Positions 21,690-32,026 of a stretch of 64,000 nucleotides of DNA are shown here, piece after piece. The first letter of the stretch is position 1. Every line of letters starts with the position of its first letter. The position numbers were made by a program, and so were the translations under genes. The notes beneath the pieces are model-generated. The model was given only the letters and a program-made list of their open reading frames with translations, made no database searches and was not told the DNA's origin. The DNA lies in assembly GCF_000237925.1 (NCBI RefSeq), contig NC_031500.1:992001-1056000 (forward strand). Direction: 5' to 3'. Source of the stretch: Schistosoma mansoni (Eukaryota > Platyhelminthes > Trematoda > Strigeidida > Schistosomatidae).

Positions 21690-22150
21690 AGATAGAATTC
21701 AAAGTGAAAATGTAAATTAATGGATAATAAAAAAATCATGAGGAGTTGGGAAACTTAAGATCTAAAGCAAGGCAAATAGCGAATGTATATGTACCACCTT
21801 GAACGATTTTGAGTTATGTCATTCAAAGTCTCTAACCATTGGTTGTGATAATCACGTGAATGCTAACCAGGTAGTATACATCTACCCACTTGGTTCAGTC
21901 TAATAATCAATGTCTTCATAGACAAATGCTATATCTTGGTTTGGTCACCCCACCTCTGGATTTCTTTCAACTCACTCCTACACCATTAATCGTCGAGTGT
22001 CAATTTAGTTGACGGATAAACATACGTAATATACGTCATCTCAATCATCTCAACCGAGAAAGATTCACTACTTCGTCAACCGATTTTAGATACTTAGTAC
22101 TCTTCATAGAACCTCAAATTGCCAACCTGGTAATTCCAACATATATAAGT
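21690..22150 (+). repeat. Dispersed repeat shared with 61205-61480
   Basis: Shared phrases: GAAAATGTAAATTAATG, CAAAGTCTCTAAC, and an ACCAxxTAG block. Class unknown. Confidence 0.5.
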
Positions 22151-22204
22151 AATGGTTCAAAGACACTTATAACTGAATACCAGTAACTTAAGAATATCCT
22201 ATTG

Positions 22205-22760
22205 TCAGGAGTTTTTGTGGAGATTTTAGTATTTTTTTATCGTTCAAATCATGAGTCAATTAAAGCTAGACCACCATGGAAAACCTGGAAGCACTGGACG
22301 GTCGTTTCGTCCTATTGTGGGACTCCTCAGCAGCTTCAGTTGACTCATGATTTCAACGATGAAAAATACTGAAATCTCTACAAAACCCCCTTCTGATTAT
22401 AATCATATGCTCATTAGTGACTGGATCCATGAGGTATTTCCTGGAGTTCTAGTGAGAAGCAGTAACCAGTGGAATTCAACCAGGTCTGTCGGGAGATATA
22501 AACTCACTGAAGACATTGATGAAATGGTTGCTTAACTTCGTGGATTGGTTGAAGTTAGACATTAACACCGTTGGATGCTGGCCAGCTCAGTGATCTATCG
22601 GTTAAATGCTATGGCGCGAGACTCATAGGTCCTAGGTTCGGATCTCGAGAGGCGAGATCGTGGATGCGCACTGCTGAGGAGTCCCATAATAGGACGAAAC
22701 GGCCGTCCAGTGCTTCCAGGTTTTTCCTGGTGGTCTATCTTCAATTGACTCATGATTTCA
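22205..22760. mobile_element. Hammerhead SINE family B, inverted composite with a unit-plus-tail plus segment
   Basis: The minus part (22205-22335) stops inside the ribozyme at CTGAGGAG. The plus part begins in the family tail (CTTCAGTTGACTCATG, 22336), passes the unit end CCCCCTTCTGATTATAATC and runs into a complete next unit. The template therefore contained head-to-tail units. Confidence 0.85.
22668..22713 (+). ncRNA. Hammerhead ribozyme, family B, consensus-like
   Basis: Left arm GCACTG, CTGAGGA (22674-22680), stem II GTCC/GGAC, GAAA, palindromic ACGGCCGT stem III, GTC with cleavage expected after 22707, right arm CAGTGC. Six Watson-Crick pairs in stem I. Confidence 0.85.
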
Positions 22761-23244
22761 ATAATCACATTGTGATATGTTGTTAAATGAATCCAGTACG
22801 GTTTAGTATCTGATATATTGATTTTATGGTTAGTGTAGAATCTTGAGTAGATAGTCATTGAAAACAAATTAAGTTCTTAACTCAATGTATACTGTGTATT
22901 ACTGTTGACTGTCTTGTTTAGTTGACCTCTGGTCACGTGATTAGTTGACCATTACCGTATAAATGAGTAAACATGGTCTATGTGAAGTAGGTCTGTTGAA
23001 TATGGTTTAATCTGTATACTATAATCTTAGAAATTCTCTGGTATAACTTGAATATTTTCATTTCTGAAGTTTGACATTGTTCCAATTGAATTCCCATACA
23101 TAGTTGTCTACACGTGAGGATATCAGTGACAATGCATTATGTTGTTGAAGACCGAGAATGAAAATCTGCAAGTAAATGACTGAGATAAGAGGATTCAACA
23201 AAACCGTCTGAGCCACGAATCTCCCCTCTCTCGCGATATATGCA
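22761..23244. other. No gene seen
   Basis: AT-rich; no supported feature. Confidence 0.3.
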
Positions 23245-23465
23245 TATATATCAACTCTGGGATTCAGGTATATCCAGCTGATGAGTTCCCAATTGGACGA
23301 AACGCGGATTCCACTACTAGCCACCACCCATCTCTGCTTCTAAGTCTTGTGATATAAAGCAATATAGAGGTAATCTACACAGTATGCATATATACCAATA
23401 AGAGACTGATTAATTGTAGTCCTAAACATCAATGGGAACATTCAAACAACCAATACAAAGTGAAT
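23245..23465 (+). mobile_element. Hammerhead SINE family A, partial
   Basis: Starts after the B box. The ribozyme (23274-23316) has CTGATGA and GAAA, but the cleavage site segment is deleted (CGAAACGC runs straight into GGATTCC). The next-unit upstream region follows to AATACAAAGTGAATTAG. Confidence 0.75.
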
Positions 23466-23832
23466 TAGTTCTGTCTTATTGTAGCTTAGAACTCCACAAC
23501 AACACGTGTCCACAACCTTATATGACCCTTCATATATTCCTTTGAGTACGATATGAATAGACCATTTAAATGTCATCTAGTGGTGGAGATCCAATTATTT
23601 TAATCATCACCTCCAATCAGATTTACAAATCTATTGGCTATCGGCATGTAATACAAGTGATTCTTACTGAGAACTCAGGAATAACATTTCAGACTATAAA
23701 ACTAGGTGATACAGATTGTACACCTACAACAGTGGAAATATGTCAAGTTAACTAATGTCAACTAGTAATAAACTAAAGTTCTGGATTTCCTGTTGACAAT
23801 CTCCAGCCATCTAATGTCAGATTGAAGATACC

Positions 23833-24140
23833 ACAGGTATTGTAGTTTGACAGCACTTTAACCAGTAACACCTTCTATAATTGAATCGTGCCAACCCAGT
23901 GAAATCAAAAGTCAGAAGCAAGGAGGTTCGAAGATATATTTGATAGATTATCAATGTATCGAGAAGTGACCGATCTAAACTGATCAGTGATCGCAGGAGA
24001 AGTCGAGAGCAGCGTTTCCACTCGTGATCTGGTGCAGATGCATGACTGAGAGCCTTCAGCTATGGGTGAGTCCATTAAAACTAATGTGGTTAGCATCCAA
24101 TGTCGAACGCTTACAGGGCTATTGATTTTGGGGATTTATT
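23833..24140 (+). repeat. Dispersed repeat, copy 1 of 2
   Basis: About 300 bp closely related to 55658-55985, sharing CACAGGTATT, GATATATTTGATAGATTATCA, GGTGAGTCCATTAAAACTAATG and GATTTTGGGGATTTATTT. Translation is open on both strands in copy 2, but the protein is not recognisable. Probably part of a retroelement. Confidence 0.65.
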
Positions 24141-24340
24141 TGCCGCTACAAGATTATAATCCAAGTGAAGTCAGGTCACTTCCCCCAGAGGCCAGTACAT
24201 TGTAATATAATCGATAGAATTCATTATCAAACAATCAGACGAACATAGAATCGGTCACTAATCAATAATTGAGCAATATTATGAACCAACTTTTCTCTCA
24301 GTTCGTTAGTTAATCTCTGCTAAAAATTATCATTTATTCT

Positions 24341-24985
24341 CAGAAGGCGTTTTGTTGATATTATAGTAATTTTAATAGTTGAGATCATGAATCAATTGAA
24401 GATAGACCATCATGGGAAGTCTAGAAGCACTAGAAGACCGTTTCGTTCTATTGTGAGGCTCCTCAGCAGTGTGCATCCACGATTCCGCCACGCGAGATTC
24501 CAAACCACGACCTATCAGTCACGCGCGCGAACGCCTAACCACTAGACCACTGAGCCGGCCGGCATCCAACGGTGTTAATGTCTAACTTCAACCGATACGT
24601 GAAATTGAGCGACATATCCACTAATGTCTTCAGTGAGTTGATATTTCACGACAGACCCGGTTGAACTTCACTGGTCACTACTTCTCACTAGAACTCCAGG
24701 AAATACCTCTTGGGGCCAGTCACTAGTGAGCATATGATTATTATTATTATCAGAAGGGGTTTTGTGAATATTATAGTAATTTTAACAGTTGAGATCATGA
24801 GTCAATTGAAGCTAGACCACCATGGAAAATCTGGAAGCACTGGAGGCCGTTTCGTCCTATTGTGGGACTCCTCAGCAGTGCTCATCCACGATCCCGCCTC
24901 ACGAGATTCGAACCGAGAACTTATCAATCTCGCGCACGAGCGCCTAACTTCTAGACCACTGAGTCGGTACCCAACTCATTATACT
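24341..24985 (-). mobile_element. Hammerhead SINE family B, head-to-tail dimer
   Basis: Two minus units in tandem; the start phrase CAGAAGG(C/G)G at 24341 and 24751 gives a 410-bp period. The first is complete, with B box and A box complements and the head to CACTAGTGAGCATATG; the second is cut in its head. The ribozyme at 24838-24886 has lost one base of the GTC triplet, and the one near 24425-24480 is altered after GAAA. Confidence 0.85.
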
Positions 24986-25124
24986 AAACATATTAGAATA
25001 CTAGGGAATAACAGTTGGATCAGGAAAAACCGATTGAATCATACCACTGTAGATAACAAGTAAATACTATCAGGATAGTTGTCATGTAACTGGAAAAAAT
25101 GTTTTTGAATACACAAACTATAGT

Positions 25125-25441
25125 TGAAGGCCCGGATAGCTCAGTGTTAACGTCTCTCACTGCGAAGCTGGGTGACATGGAATCGAATCCATCAGGGAGC
25201 ACCAGTTCCCTCAAGATTACAGGTACACCTTGCTGACGAGTGCCAAGTAACACGAAACCCGGGTCTAGGGTTTCCTGTTGACTACCTCCAACCACCATCT
25301 TATCTCAACATAGTGCACGCAGTGTCGAGTCACCTAGACTAGTGACCACATTGCTACTTCATCGATAGCATTCGATCTGTACTAAGAAGAACTTGACACA
25401 TATGACATTGATCACCACCCAATGATCAATCAATTGTGAAG
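25125..25441 (+). mobile_element. Hammerhead SINE family C
   Basis: tRNA-like A box GATAGCTCAGTGTTAACG, B box GAATCGAATCC, ribozyme, then the tail (GTCGAGTCACCTAGACTAG, ATAGCATTCGATCT, CACCACCCAATGATCAATCAA). The best single copy of family C here. Confidence 0.8.
25227..25271 (+). ncRNA. Hammerhead ribozyme, family C
   Basis: Left arm ACCTTG (25227-25232), CTGACGA (25233-25239), stem II from GTGCC to (A)CAC, GAAA, palindromic ACCCGGGT as stem III, GTC (25263-25265), right arm TAGGGT. Stem I pairs six of six using two G-U. The minus copy at 4523-4567 has right arm CAGGGT, which pairs better, supporting the fold. Confidence 0.7.
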
Positions 25442-25469
25442 TTTTATATTGTTAAGACTTTAGCAAATA

Positions 25470-25548
25470 TCAGCGGGGTTTTGTCCAGTGCTTCCAGGTT
25501 TTCCATAGTGGTCGAGCTTCAATTGACTCATGAATTCAACTATTAAAT
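25470..25548. mobile_element. Hammerhead SINE family B, mini composite
   Basis: About 14 nt of the minus 3' end (TCAGCGGGGTTTTG) is followed by plus sequence starting at CCAGTGCTTCCAGG, i.e. within a base or two of the ribozyme cleavage site (right arm CAGTGC from 25486), then the family tail. Confidence 0.75.
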
Positions 25549-25632
25549 TATTATACACATATATGATCACAAATTCTGATTTGTGTCCGACTGAGTACTC
25601 GGAAATGAAAGAAGATAGGGATTTATTATTTA

Positions 25633-26511
25633 TGTTACATCCCGTGGAGATTTATGAATGGTAACTCTGAGGACTATTTATGGACCAATATGATACGTAT
25701 ATTTCCTATTGTATAATTGTTAAGTAACTAAACTATTCATATTCATATCCCTCTTATTATAAGCTTTATTTTGACCTATAGACTATTATTATACGATTTA
25801 CCATTCTTGAGTTATCCCCAGGCCATTAATTACTGTTCACCCTATTCACAGCCACATTTGGCCAAATCTTGTACTAATGTTGTTTCCTATTTTATGGTGT
25901 GATGTGGTCTGTCTGGTTGGTATCTAAACTCAATATTTTCATAGTTGAAATCATGAGTCAATTGAAGCTAGACCACCATCGAAAACCTGGAAGCACTGGA
26001 CGGACGGACCTAGGACCTACCAGTCTCGCGCCAGAGCACTTAACCGATAGACCACTGAGCCTGCCGGCATCCAACGGTGTTAATGTCTGACTTCAAACAA
26101 TCCACGAAGTTTGAGCAACCGTTCACCAATTGTCTTCAGTGAGTTGATATCTCTACAACAGACGTGGTTTGAACTCCACTGGTCACTGCGTCTCACTAGA
26201 ACTCACGGAAACATTCCTTATAGTCAGTCACTAGTGAGCATATGATTATACATCAGAAGGGGTTTTTGTGAAGATTTCAGTATTTTCATAGTTCAAATCA
26301 TGAGTCAATTGAAATACAATGATTCATACCACAAAGACTGTTATTAGTGTTTTGAACTTAACTTGCTGGGTTAGACAAATAGCAGGACTGATAAGTACTC
26401 AAGACTGCTCATACTGCTTTTGTGTATCATTGCTCTGATCGATAATTCACTCCCCTTCTAATTGGTAGGAATCATCACGTCATGGCATCCACTCTGCCAC
26501 AAGTTATAACA
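25633..26511 (+). mobile_element. Solo LTR interrupted by a SINE
   Basis: Second copy of the LTR at 10123-10638, from TGTTACATCCCG to TATAACA, split by a family B SINE at about 25930-26310. Flanks ATTTA (25628-25632) and ATCTA (26512-26516) may be a 5-bp target duplication with one change. Confidence 0.65.
25930..26310 (-). mobile_element. Hammerhead SINE family B nested in an LTR
   Basis: Minus copy. Reading minus, it starts in a unit tail (26252-26309), runs through a full upstream region and head, and ends in the next tail at 25933; it is therefore longer than one unit. An internal deletion near 26004 removes the ribozyme core and B box. Confidence 0.8.
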
Positions 26512-26756
26512 ATCTACTCATATGGGGTCATTTGACATTAATGATTTTCATAACCATTTGGATGAAGCCTTTACCACTTTAACATACAACTCACTATCCC
26601 TCCCTATAACTCCGTAAACATAATAGAATAATAGCGCAATTGTTTATATACTGTTTAGATATTTGATAATGTATTGACCTCGACTTATTTTCCATAATGA
26701 TAAAATGACCTTTACTGTAAAGTACCTTCTATTGACAACCAGTTTAAGCTTTTATT

Positions 26757-26958
26757 TCTGGATTAGTTGGAGTTAGATGCCGGCTCAGTAGTCTACAGGT
26801 TAAGTGTTCGCGAATGAGACCATAAGGTCCTGAGTTCGAGTCCCGCATGCAGGTTGGTGGATGCTCACTGTTGAGGAGTCTCAAGCAGTCGTCCAGAGCT
26901 TCCGGGTTTTCCATGGTGGTCTAGCTTAAGTCAACTCATGAACTCAATTATTAAATTT
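26757..26958 (+). mobile_element. Hammerhead SINE family B variant
   Basis: A box side (GGCTCAGTAGTCTACAGGTTAAG), B box (GAGTTCGAGTCCCGC), then a ribozyme missing stem II and GAAA (TGAGGAGTCTC joined to AAGCAGTCGTCC), so inactive. Tail to TCAATTATTAAATTTT. Confidence 0.75.
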
Positions 26959-27128
26959 TATTTTTAAACTCAAGGCTGTTTAACTCATCTATAAATTGTA
27001 TGGTAATGTAGGCAGGTATTTTAGATGTCGGAAGCGTAACTGACAAAAACATTCCATGACTTTTACATTTAGATATGAACTTTAATGAAGATATATTCTG
27101 CGTCTATGTTCCAGTTAGCAGCTTCCTT

Positions 27129-27664
27129 AGTCATTTATTTATTCATTTAAACACATAAATATTGGTACAAAGGGGCACCAGATATATATGCGCCACACAA
27201 ATCTCATTTGATTTGTGTGAGGGCTATGATACTGCTCAGGTGCCCGAACTGAAGCAGGTGGTTTTCTTAGGGGGCAACACTCGGAACCTTTGACCTAAAG
27301 GTCTGATCCACAAGACAGTAAAGCATCGTGAAGAGATGCAGTCTCATGGTAGCCAGTGATCGACGATTGGTTCACACGCCGTTTGTTTCCTCAGGATACT
27401 GGAGCCAGCCCATGTGCACCATTGGTTTGGAATTGTGGTTTTCCAACTCCCCTAGGTGGACACGGAGGGTCCACCAACCCGGTTTAAGCGTTGGATATTC
27501 GCTTTTCGTCCCCTCAATTTCGTAAACAACACCCCAGTGGCGAGAATGCAGGGAGTAGGAGTTCCCTGACAGAGGCTATATATGCGTGTCGATGTGAGAG
27601 CATTTCGAGAGGGAGAGCGGTCTCTCCCCACTCTCGACCGTACCAGGGCATTTGGGGAGTCATT
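27129..27664 (-). mobile_element. R520 repeat with 7-bp target-site duplication
   Basis: AGTCATT at 27129-27135 and 27658-27664 flanks 27136-27657. Left end TATTTATTCATTT is the complemented tail. It keeps a 117-codon-type open frame like the 17137 copy (MKRCSLMVAS...). Confidence 0.8.
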
Positions 27665-27689
27665 AGTAGTAACATATGCAGATAATGTC

Positions 27690-28462
27690 AATCTTATTGA
27701 ATAGGTCCTTCATCAAACCTCATTTGTTATGAAGTAGACAATCACAATCAAACTATTATAAGTCCGTATTCAAGTAGACTTTCTAGAAATAGATACTCTG
27801 GCTAAACTGTCTTCCCTCCACCTCATAACTATATCTAAGAAAGAAAGATTGTTCTTCTTTTTATTACACGAAAGACTAGTGTGATTTTGAAAAGTGTTAA
27901 GTTTCCTTGATAAACAATTCATATCTTCAGTTTCACCATGCATTACTATGATATCATCCATATAAAGGGCATAGTACTTCAATTGAATCCCCGGCTAAAT
28001 TCTCCATTGTATTTACTTCGTATATTTTCCGAAAACTGAAACTGCGTTGCATGTTTTTGTCAATAACTGCCATAATTTTGACGATATTCCACAGAATAGA
28101 TTGAGTTTGGCCTAGTAAACGGTTAAAGACCGGAGAATATTGGCACATATTTTGTACCAGTTTTAGATTTCTCACCAGCCTACACCTATTGTTCTACTAG
28201 GCACCGAATAAAGGACCTAGATGCCTCACTATCTTTTAGTTAAGCTCTTAAAGTTTTAATGTAAAATAGTGACTGATGGAGTTTACCAGTGCCGGTGGCA
28301 AGGAAACTATCTCTGATAGGACTGAGTAATTCTCGAGCTATATCACGTAACTGATTGAAGGCAGAAACGTGAACCTTCGGATTCCCATGAAATAGCCTAC
28401 ACGTAATACCTTTGCCAAAAAATTTATAGATCCTGAGTGATATCCCTGTCGCCGTTATCGAA
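27690..28462 (-). pseudogene. Penelope-like element, reverse transcriptase fragment
   Basis: Three overlapping-frame minus ORFs read in order as a decayed RT. A GNPKVH motif lies at about 28370-28390 in the fingers region. The catalytic palm motif YMDDIIV is near 27945-27966. It is followed by FLDI near 27825 and SISRKST near 27772, the order found in Penelope-like elements (YxDD, FLD, S.YRKPT). Frames are broken between these pieces. The GIY-YIG part is not attached here, but a matching C-terminal piece lies at 59590-60185. Confidence 0.65.
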
Positions 28463-28512
28463 GTGAGCTGATGAAGAGTCCTGTAATAGGACAAAACAGC
28501 TATCCAATATTT
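28463..28512 (+). ncRNA. Degenerate hammerhead-like motif beside the Penelope-like fragment
   Basis: CTGATGA, then AGAGTCC...GGAC (stem II with TGTAATA loop), AAAAC in place of GAAAC, ACAGCTAT (one change from the palindrome ACAGCTGT), and ATC. Stem I is not convincingly paired. Strand is opposite to the RT fragment. Penelope-like elements are known to carry hammerheads, so this may be a decayed one. Confidence 0.4.
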
Positions 28513-28524
28513 TGCGAATTTCAA

Positions 28525-29370
28525 TAGTTACAAACTTACGCCTGTTACCCCTCGCAGAGGAGCGTAGGCCGCCCACCAGCATTCTCCATCCATCCCTGTC
28601 CTGGGCAATCTTCTCCAGTTCTTTCCAGTTGCTATTCATCTTTTTCATATTTGTTTCTATTTCCCAGAATAGTGTGTTCTTTGGCCTTCCTCTTTTCCGC
28701 TTCCCTTGACGATTCCAAGTTAGGGATTGCCTCGTGATTCAGTTTGATGATTTCCTTAGTGTATGTCCTATCCACTTCCAACGTCTTTTCCTAATTTATT
28801 TTTCAGCTGGAAGTTGGTTTGTTCTCTCACACAGAAGTCTGACGCTGACGGTATCCGGCCAGTGAATGTTGAGTATTTTGCGTAGACAACTGTTTATAAA
28901 TACTCATACCATCTTGACGATGGATGTAGTAGTTCTCCACGTTTCAGCTCCATAGAGTAGGACTGTCTTGATGTTCGTATTGAAGATTCTCACTTTCAAA
29001 TTAGTTGACAGTTGTTTTGAGTTCCATATGTTCTTCAATTGTAGGTATGAGCTTCTTGCTTTGCCAATAATTCGCCTTTACATATGCATCAGATCCTCCT
29101 TGTTAATCAATGATGCTTTCTAGGTACGTGAATGTTTCCACCTCTTCCAGAGTTTCTCCATCAAGTGTGATTGGCTAGGCGTTCTCCGTGTTCTATTTGA
29201 GATTCTTGCTTTCTCCCTTGTGTATGTTGAGGCCTATTTAATGCAGAGGCTGCTGCTACATTAGTTGTCATCATCTATATTTGTTCGTGAGTATAGGATA
29301 AGAGAGCTAGGTCATCTGAGAAGTCCAAATCGTCTAATTAATTCTGAGACATCCATTGTATTCAAAATTT
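28525..29370 (-). pseudogene. RTE-like retrotransposon, C-terminal half (family 1)
   Basis: Minus strand, about 845 bp from the region just after the RT palm (complement of the CATCCATTGTATTC phrase at 29350) through the conserved tail ([19 protein letters not shown]-like, then [14 protein letters not shown]) to CTTACGCC near 28535, where the (TAAG)n run is reduced. Several frameshifts and stops, so dead. Its RT catalytic core lies outside the copy. Confidence 0.8.
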
Positions 29371-29707
29371 CAGTAGTACTGTGTACGATATCATTCCCTG
29401 ACAAATACTACTTGCAAGCTGAGTTTGATTTTGAAAAGAAACTTGAAATCTATTGACTTAAATAATATGATAGTTTATATTAATTCATTCTGCTATTTCG
29501 GCTTTACACATTCTGACATTGTTCGTGCGAACTCTTTTACGCTCTACCATTTTGCCTGTACTCTTTGGCACGTCTCGGTATTTTTTCGATACCACGAAAT
29601 CGCCAATAAATATATCTTATCTGAACCAATAACAGCCTTCTGGTTTTTGGCCTTTCGAGGCATCCAAGTCGTTATCTGGCGCGTAATCTTATTGTAGTGA
29701 TGATCAT
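29371..29707. other. No gene seen
   Basis: Two overlapping ORFs of about 90 codons on opposite strands; no domain recognised. Confidence 0.25.
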
Positions 29708-30092
29708 AGTCAATCGGGACTCGACACCATCTACAATGTGCCTTTATTTCAGTATTGATGTTCATATTGAAACTAGAATATAGTGTATGTTTCACTTCTA
29801 ACTTCAAATGCATTATCCACAAAGTCATTGAGTCTAGAAAGTCAGTAGCTTGTGCAAAGATGAATTTATTTCAAACTACTACAAAATTAAATTCAATTAG
29901 TATTGTTTGTTTAAATCTTCCCATTGATGTGTTAGGACTGCAACGCGATGGCGTTTGAAGCGAAAGGTAATGTGTTCGAGTCCCAAAATGAACATCAACT
30001 CTGAGATGCAGGTACATCCAGCTGACGAGTCCTAAATAGGACGAAACTCGCGTCAAACTGGATTCCACTGTTAGCCACTATCCATCTTTGCT
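29708..30092. mobile_element. Hammerhead SINE family A, inverted composite
   Basis: A diverged minus part (29708-29942) joins a plus part beginning inside the tRNA-like head (CAACGCGATGGCGTTTGAAG), with B box GTTCGAGTCCC, ribozyme and terminus CATCTTTGCTTAC. Confidence 0.75.
30016..30063 (+). ncRNA. Hammerhead ribozyme, family A, AAA-insertion subtype
   Basis: Left arm ATCCAG, CTGACGA, stem II GTCC/GGAC, GAAA, then GTC followed by AAA before right arm CTGGAT. The arms pair six of six, but the cleavage nucleotide is pushed three bases away from stem I, so cleavage should fail or shift. Confidence 0.65.
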
Positions 30093-30527
30093 TACTATTA
30101 CAAAATTAATTTCTTTAGAATGATCTATTTTGTATTCAACTGGTTGCTCTTTTACTCTATAGTTCCACTGATTGTCTAAAATATACGCTTTTCTGAACCT
30201 CTATGCTGTCTTGGCCGAAGTGATACGAGATTCTGTATCACTAAATGGCGTGAGGTAATACAGAATGTCAGCTTTTCAATTCAGATCGAAGTTTATTTAG
30301 ATATGAATCCATTCAATAATCAACTCCAGATTTGGAGATAATGAAGATTTGTTATTCAGGTAGACTATATATGGATGGAGTTTCGTCTTCTCACCTTGAT
30401 GGTTTGATTGTATTTGTTAGAACGATAAAAATAAACTGTCAGGGATAACCTTTAGGTTTAGATCTAACTTCAAAAATTACAGAAAGGATATAGACTATAG
30501 TCACACAATACGTATTCTCATTGGCAA

Positions 30528-30778
30528 CACATCGATGGGAAGATTCAAACAAACAATACCAAGTGAATTTAAACTTCACCCCATTGCACAAACAAGTGGC
30601 TATCAGGACTCAGTGGCCGAGTGGATAACACGATGGCGTTTGAAGCGAAAGGTACTGGGTTCGAGTCCCAGAGTGAACATTAATTCTGAGATGCAGGTAT
30701 ATCCAGCTGACGAGTCCTAAATAGGGAGAAACGCGCATCCTGGATTCCACTGCTAGTCACTATCCATCTTTGCTTACA
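30528..30778 (+). mobile_element. Hammerhead SINE family A
   Basis: Upstream region (ATGGGAAGATTCAAACAAAC), A box TGGCCGAGTGGATAAC, B box GGGTTCGAGTCCCAG, ribozyme (30693-30738) and terminus CATCTTTGCTTAC. The ribozyme has GGGAGAAA instead of GGACGAAA, breaking stem II, and an ATC cleavage triplet. Confidence 0.85.
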
Positions 30779-31178
30779 ACAGTTTTTTGTTACCAAAGTC
30801 CACTAAGATATCTGAATTGATTTTGATTGTCTATAATCGAAGTGAATATTTTAACATTAGTGAATCTTACTCAATTGATGATTAATCACTGGACCAATGT
30901 TTGGTTTTAAGAATGTATGAACACTTAAATGATAACAACAATCAAAGGAGGTCAGTATAGATTTGTTTCTATTTCGTGATTTGTAATCAGTTTTATATAA
31001 TTAGCATAGTAACTATGTAGAAATCGAAAAATTGATAAGGTGAAATAGGTGGTCATCATATAACATTTGAAAGTCTAAGGATTGAGTAGGTTAATCTATA
31101 CTTAACTTTTTTTCGTTTAGAATATACACGTTTACATTAAGTGGTTTGATATCTGTACTGTACAATACAATTCTTTGC
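30779..31178. other. No gene seen
   Basis: AT-rich; no supported feature. Confidence 0.35.
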
Positions 31179-31662
31179 CATTAACTAGCTTCAATTGACT
31201 CACGCTTTCAACTATGAAAATACTAAATCTCCACAAAAACCCCTTCTGATTATAATCTTATGCTCACTAGTGACTGATTTCGAGAGGTAAATCCAGGAAT
31301 TCTAGTGAGAGGCAGTGACCAGTGGAGTTCAAACCACGTCTGTTGTGAGATAACAACTCACTGAAGACAGTTGGTGAACGGTTGCTCAACTTTGTGGATC
31401 AGTTGAAGTTAGACATTAACACCGTTGGATGCCGGCCGGCTCAGTGGTCTATCGGTTAAGTGCTCTGGCGCGAGAATGGTAGGTCCTGGGTTCGAATCTC
31501 ACGAGTGCGGGAACGTGGATGCGTACTGCTGAGGAGTCCCACAATGGGACGAAACGGCCGTCCAGTGCTTCCAGGTTTTCGACGGTGGTCTAGCTTCAAT
31601 TGACTCACGCTTTCAACTATGAAAATGCTAAATCTCCACAAAACCCCTTCTGACATTAACTA
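31179..31662 (+). mobile_element. Hammerhead SINE family B, 1.14-unit insertion with 9-bp target-site duplication
   Basis: CATTAACTA at 31179-31187 and 31654-31662 flanks 466 bp. The insert starts in a unit tail (AGCTTCAATTGACTCACG...CCCCTTCTG, 31188-31250), then contains one whole unit with upstream region, tRNA-like boxes, ribozyme and the same tail again, so 31188-31250 is repeated at 31591-31653. Ordinary monomer RNA cannot template this. Confidence 0.9.
31523..31568 (+). ncRNA. Hammerhead ribozyme, family B, intact core
   Basis: Left arm GTACTG, CTGAGGA (31529-31535), stem II GTCCC/GGGAC, GAAA, palindromic ACGGCCGT stem III, GTC, right arm CAGTGC. Stem I pairs throughout with one G-U. 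Confidence 0.8.
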
Positions 31663-32026
31663 TCGTTTGACAGTAGTGAAACATAGACCCCCAAATTCTG
31701 TTTCAAGTTATACATTTCACGTGAGAACTAGTGATACAAATTGTCAGTCTAGGCGATAGAGGACAAAAGAGAGTCTGAACTTAGAATCATATTAGAAAAT
31801 GAGGTACTTTAATCCCACGGTTATAGTAGTAAAGAGAAGGTTGCTGCTCATTATCTTCATACTTTAACTAATTTTACATCTCATCGATGACAAGAACAGG
31901 GTAGTTGGACAGGCAATTATTAAGGTAGTTTACACGAACGGAGAACACTTTATTCTATTTGCTCAAAACAGGTCTCGCACCAAAATCAATTCTGAGTAAG
32001 TATTTTACACCTAGTAGGTAGAAATG

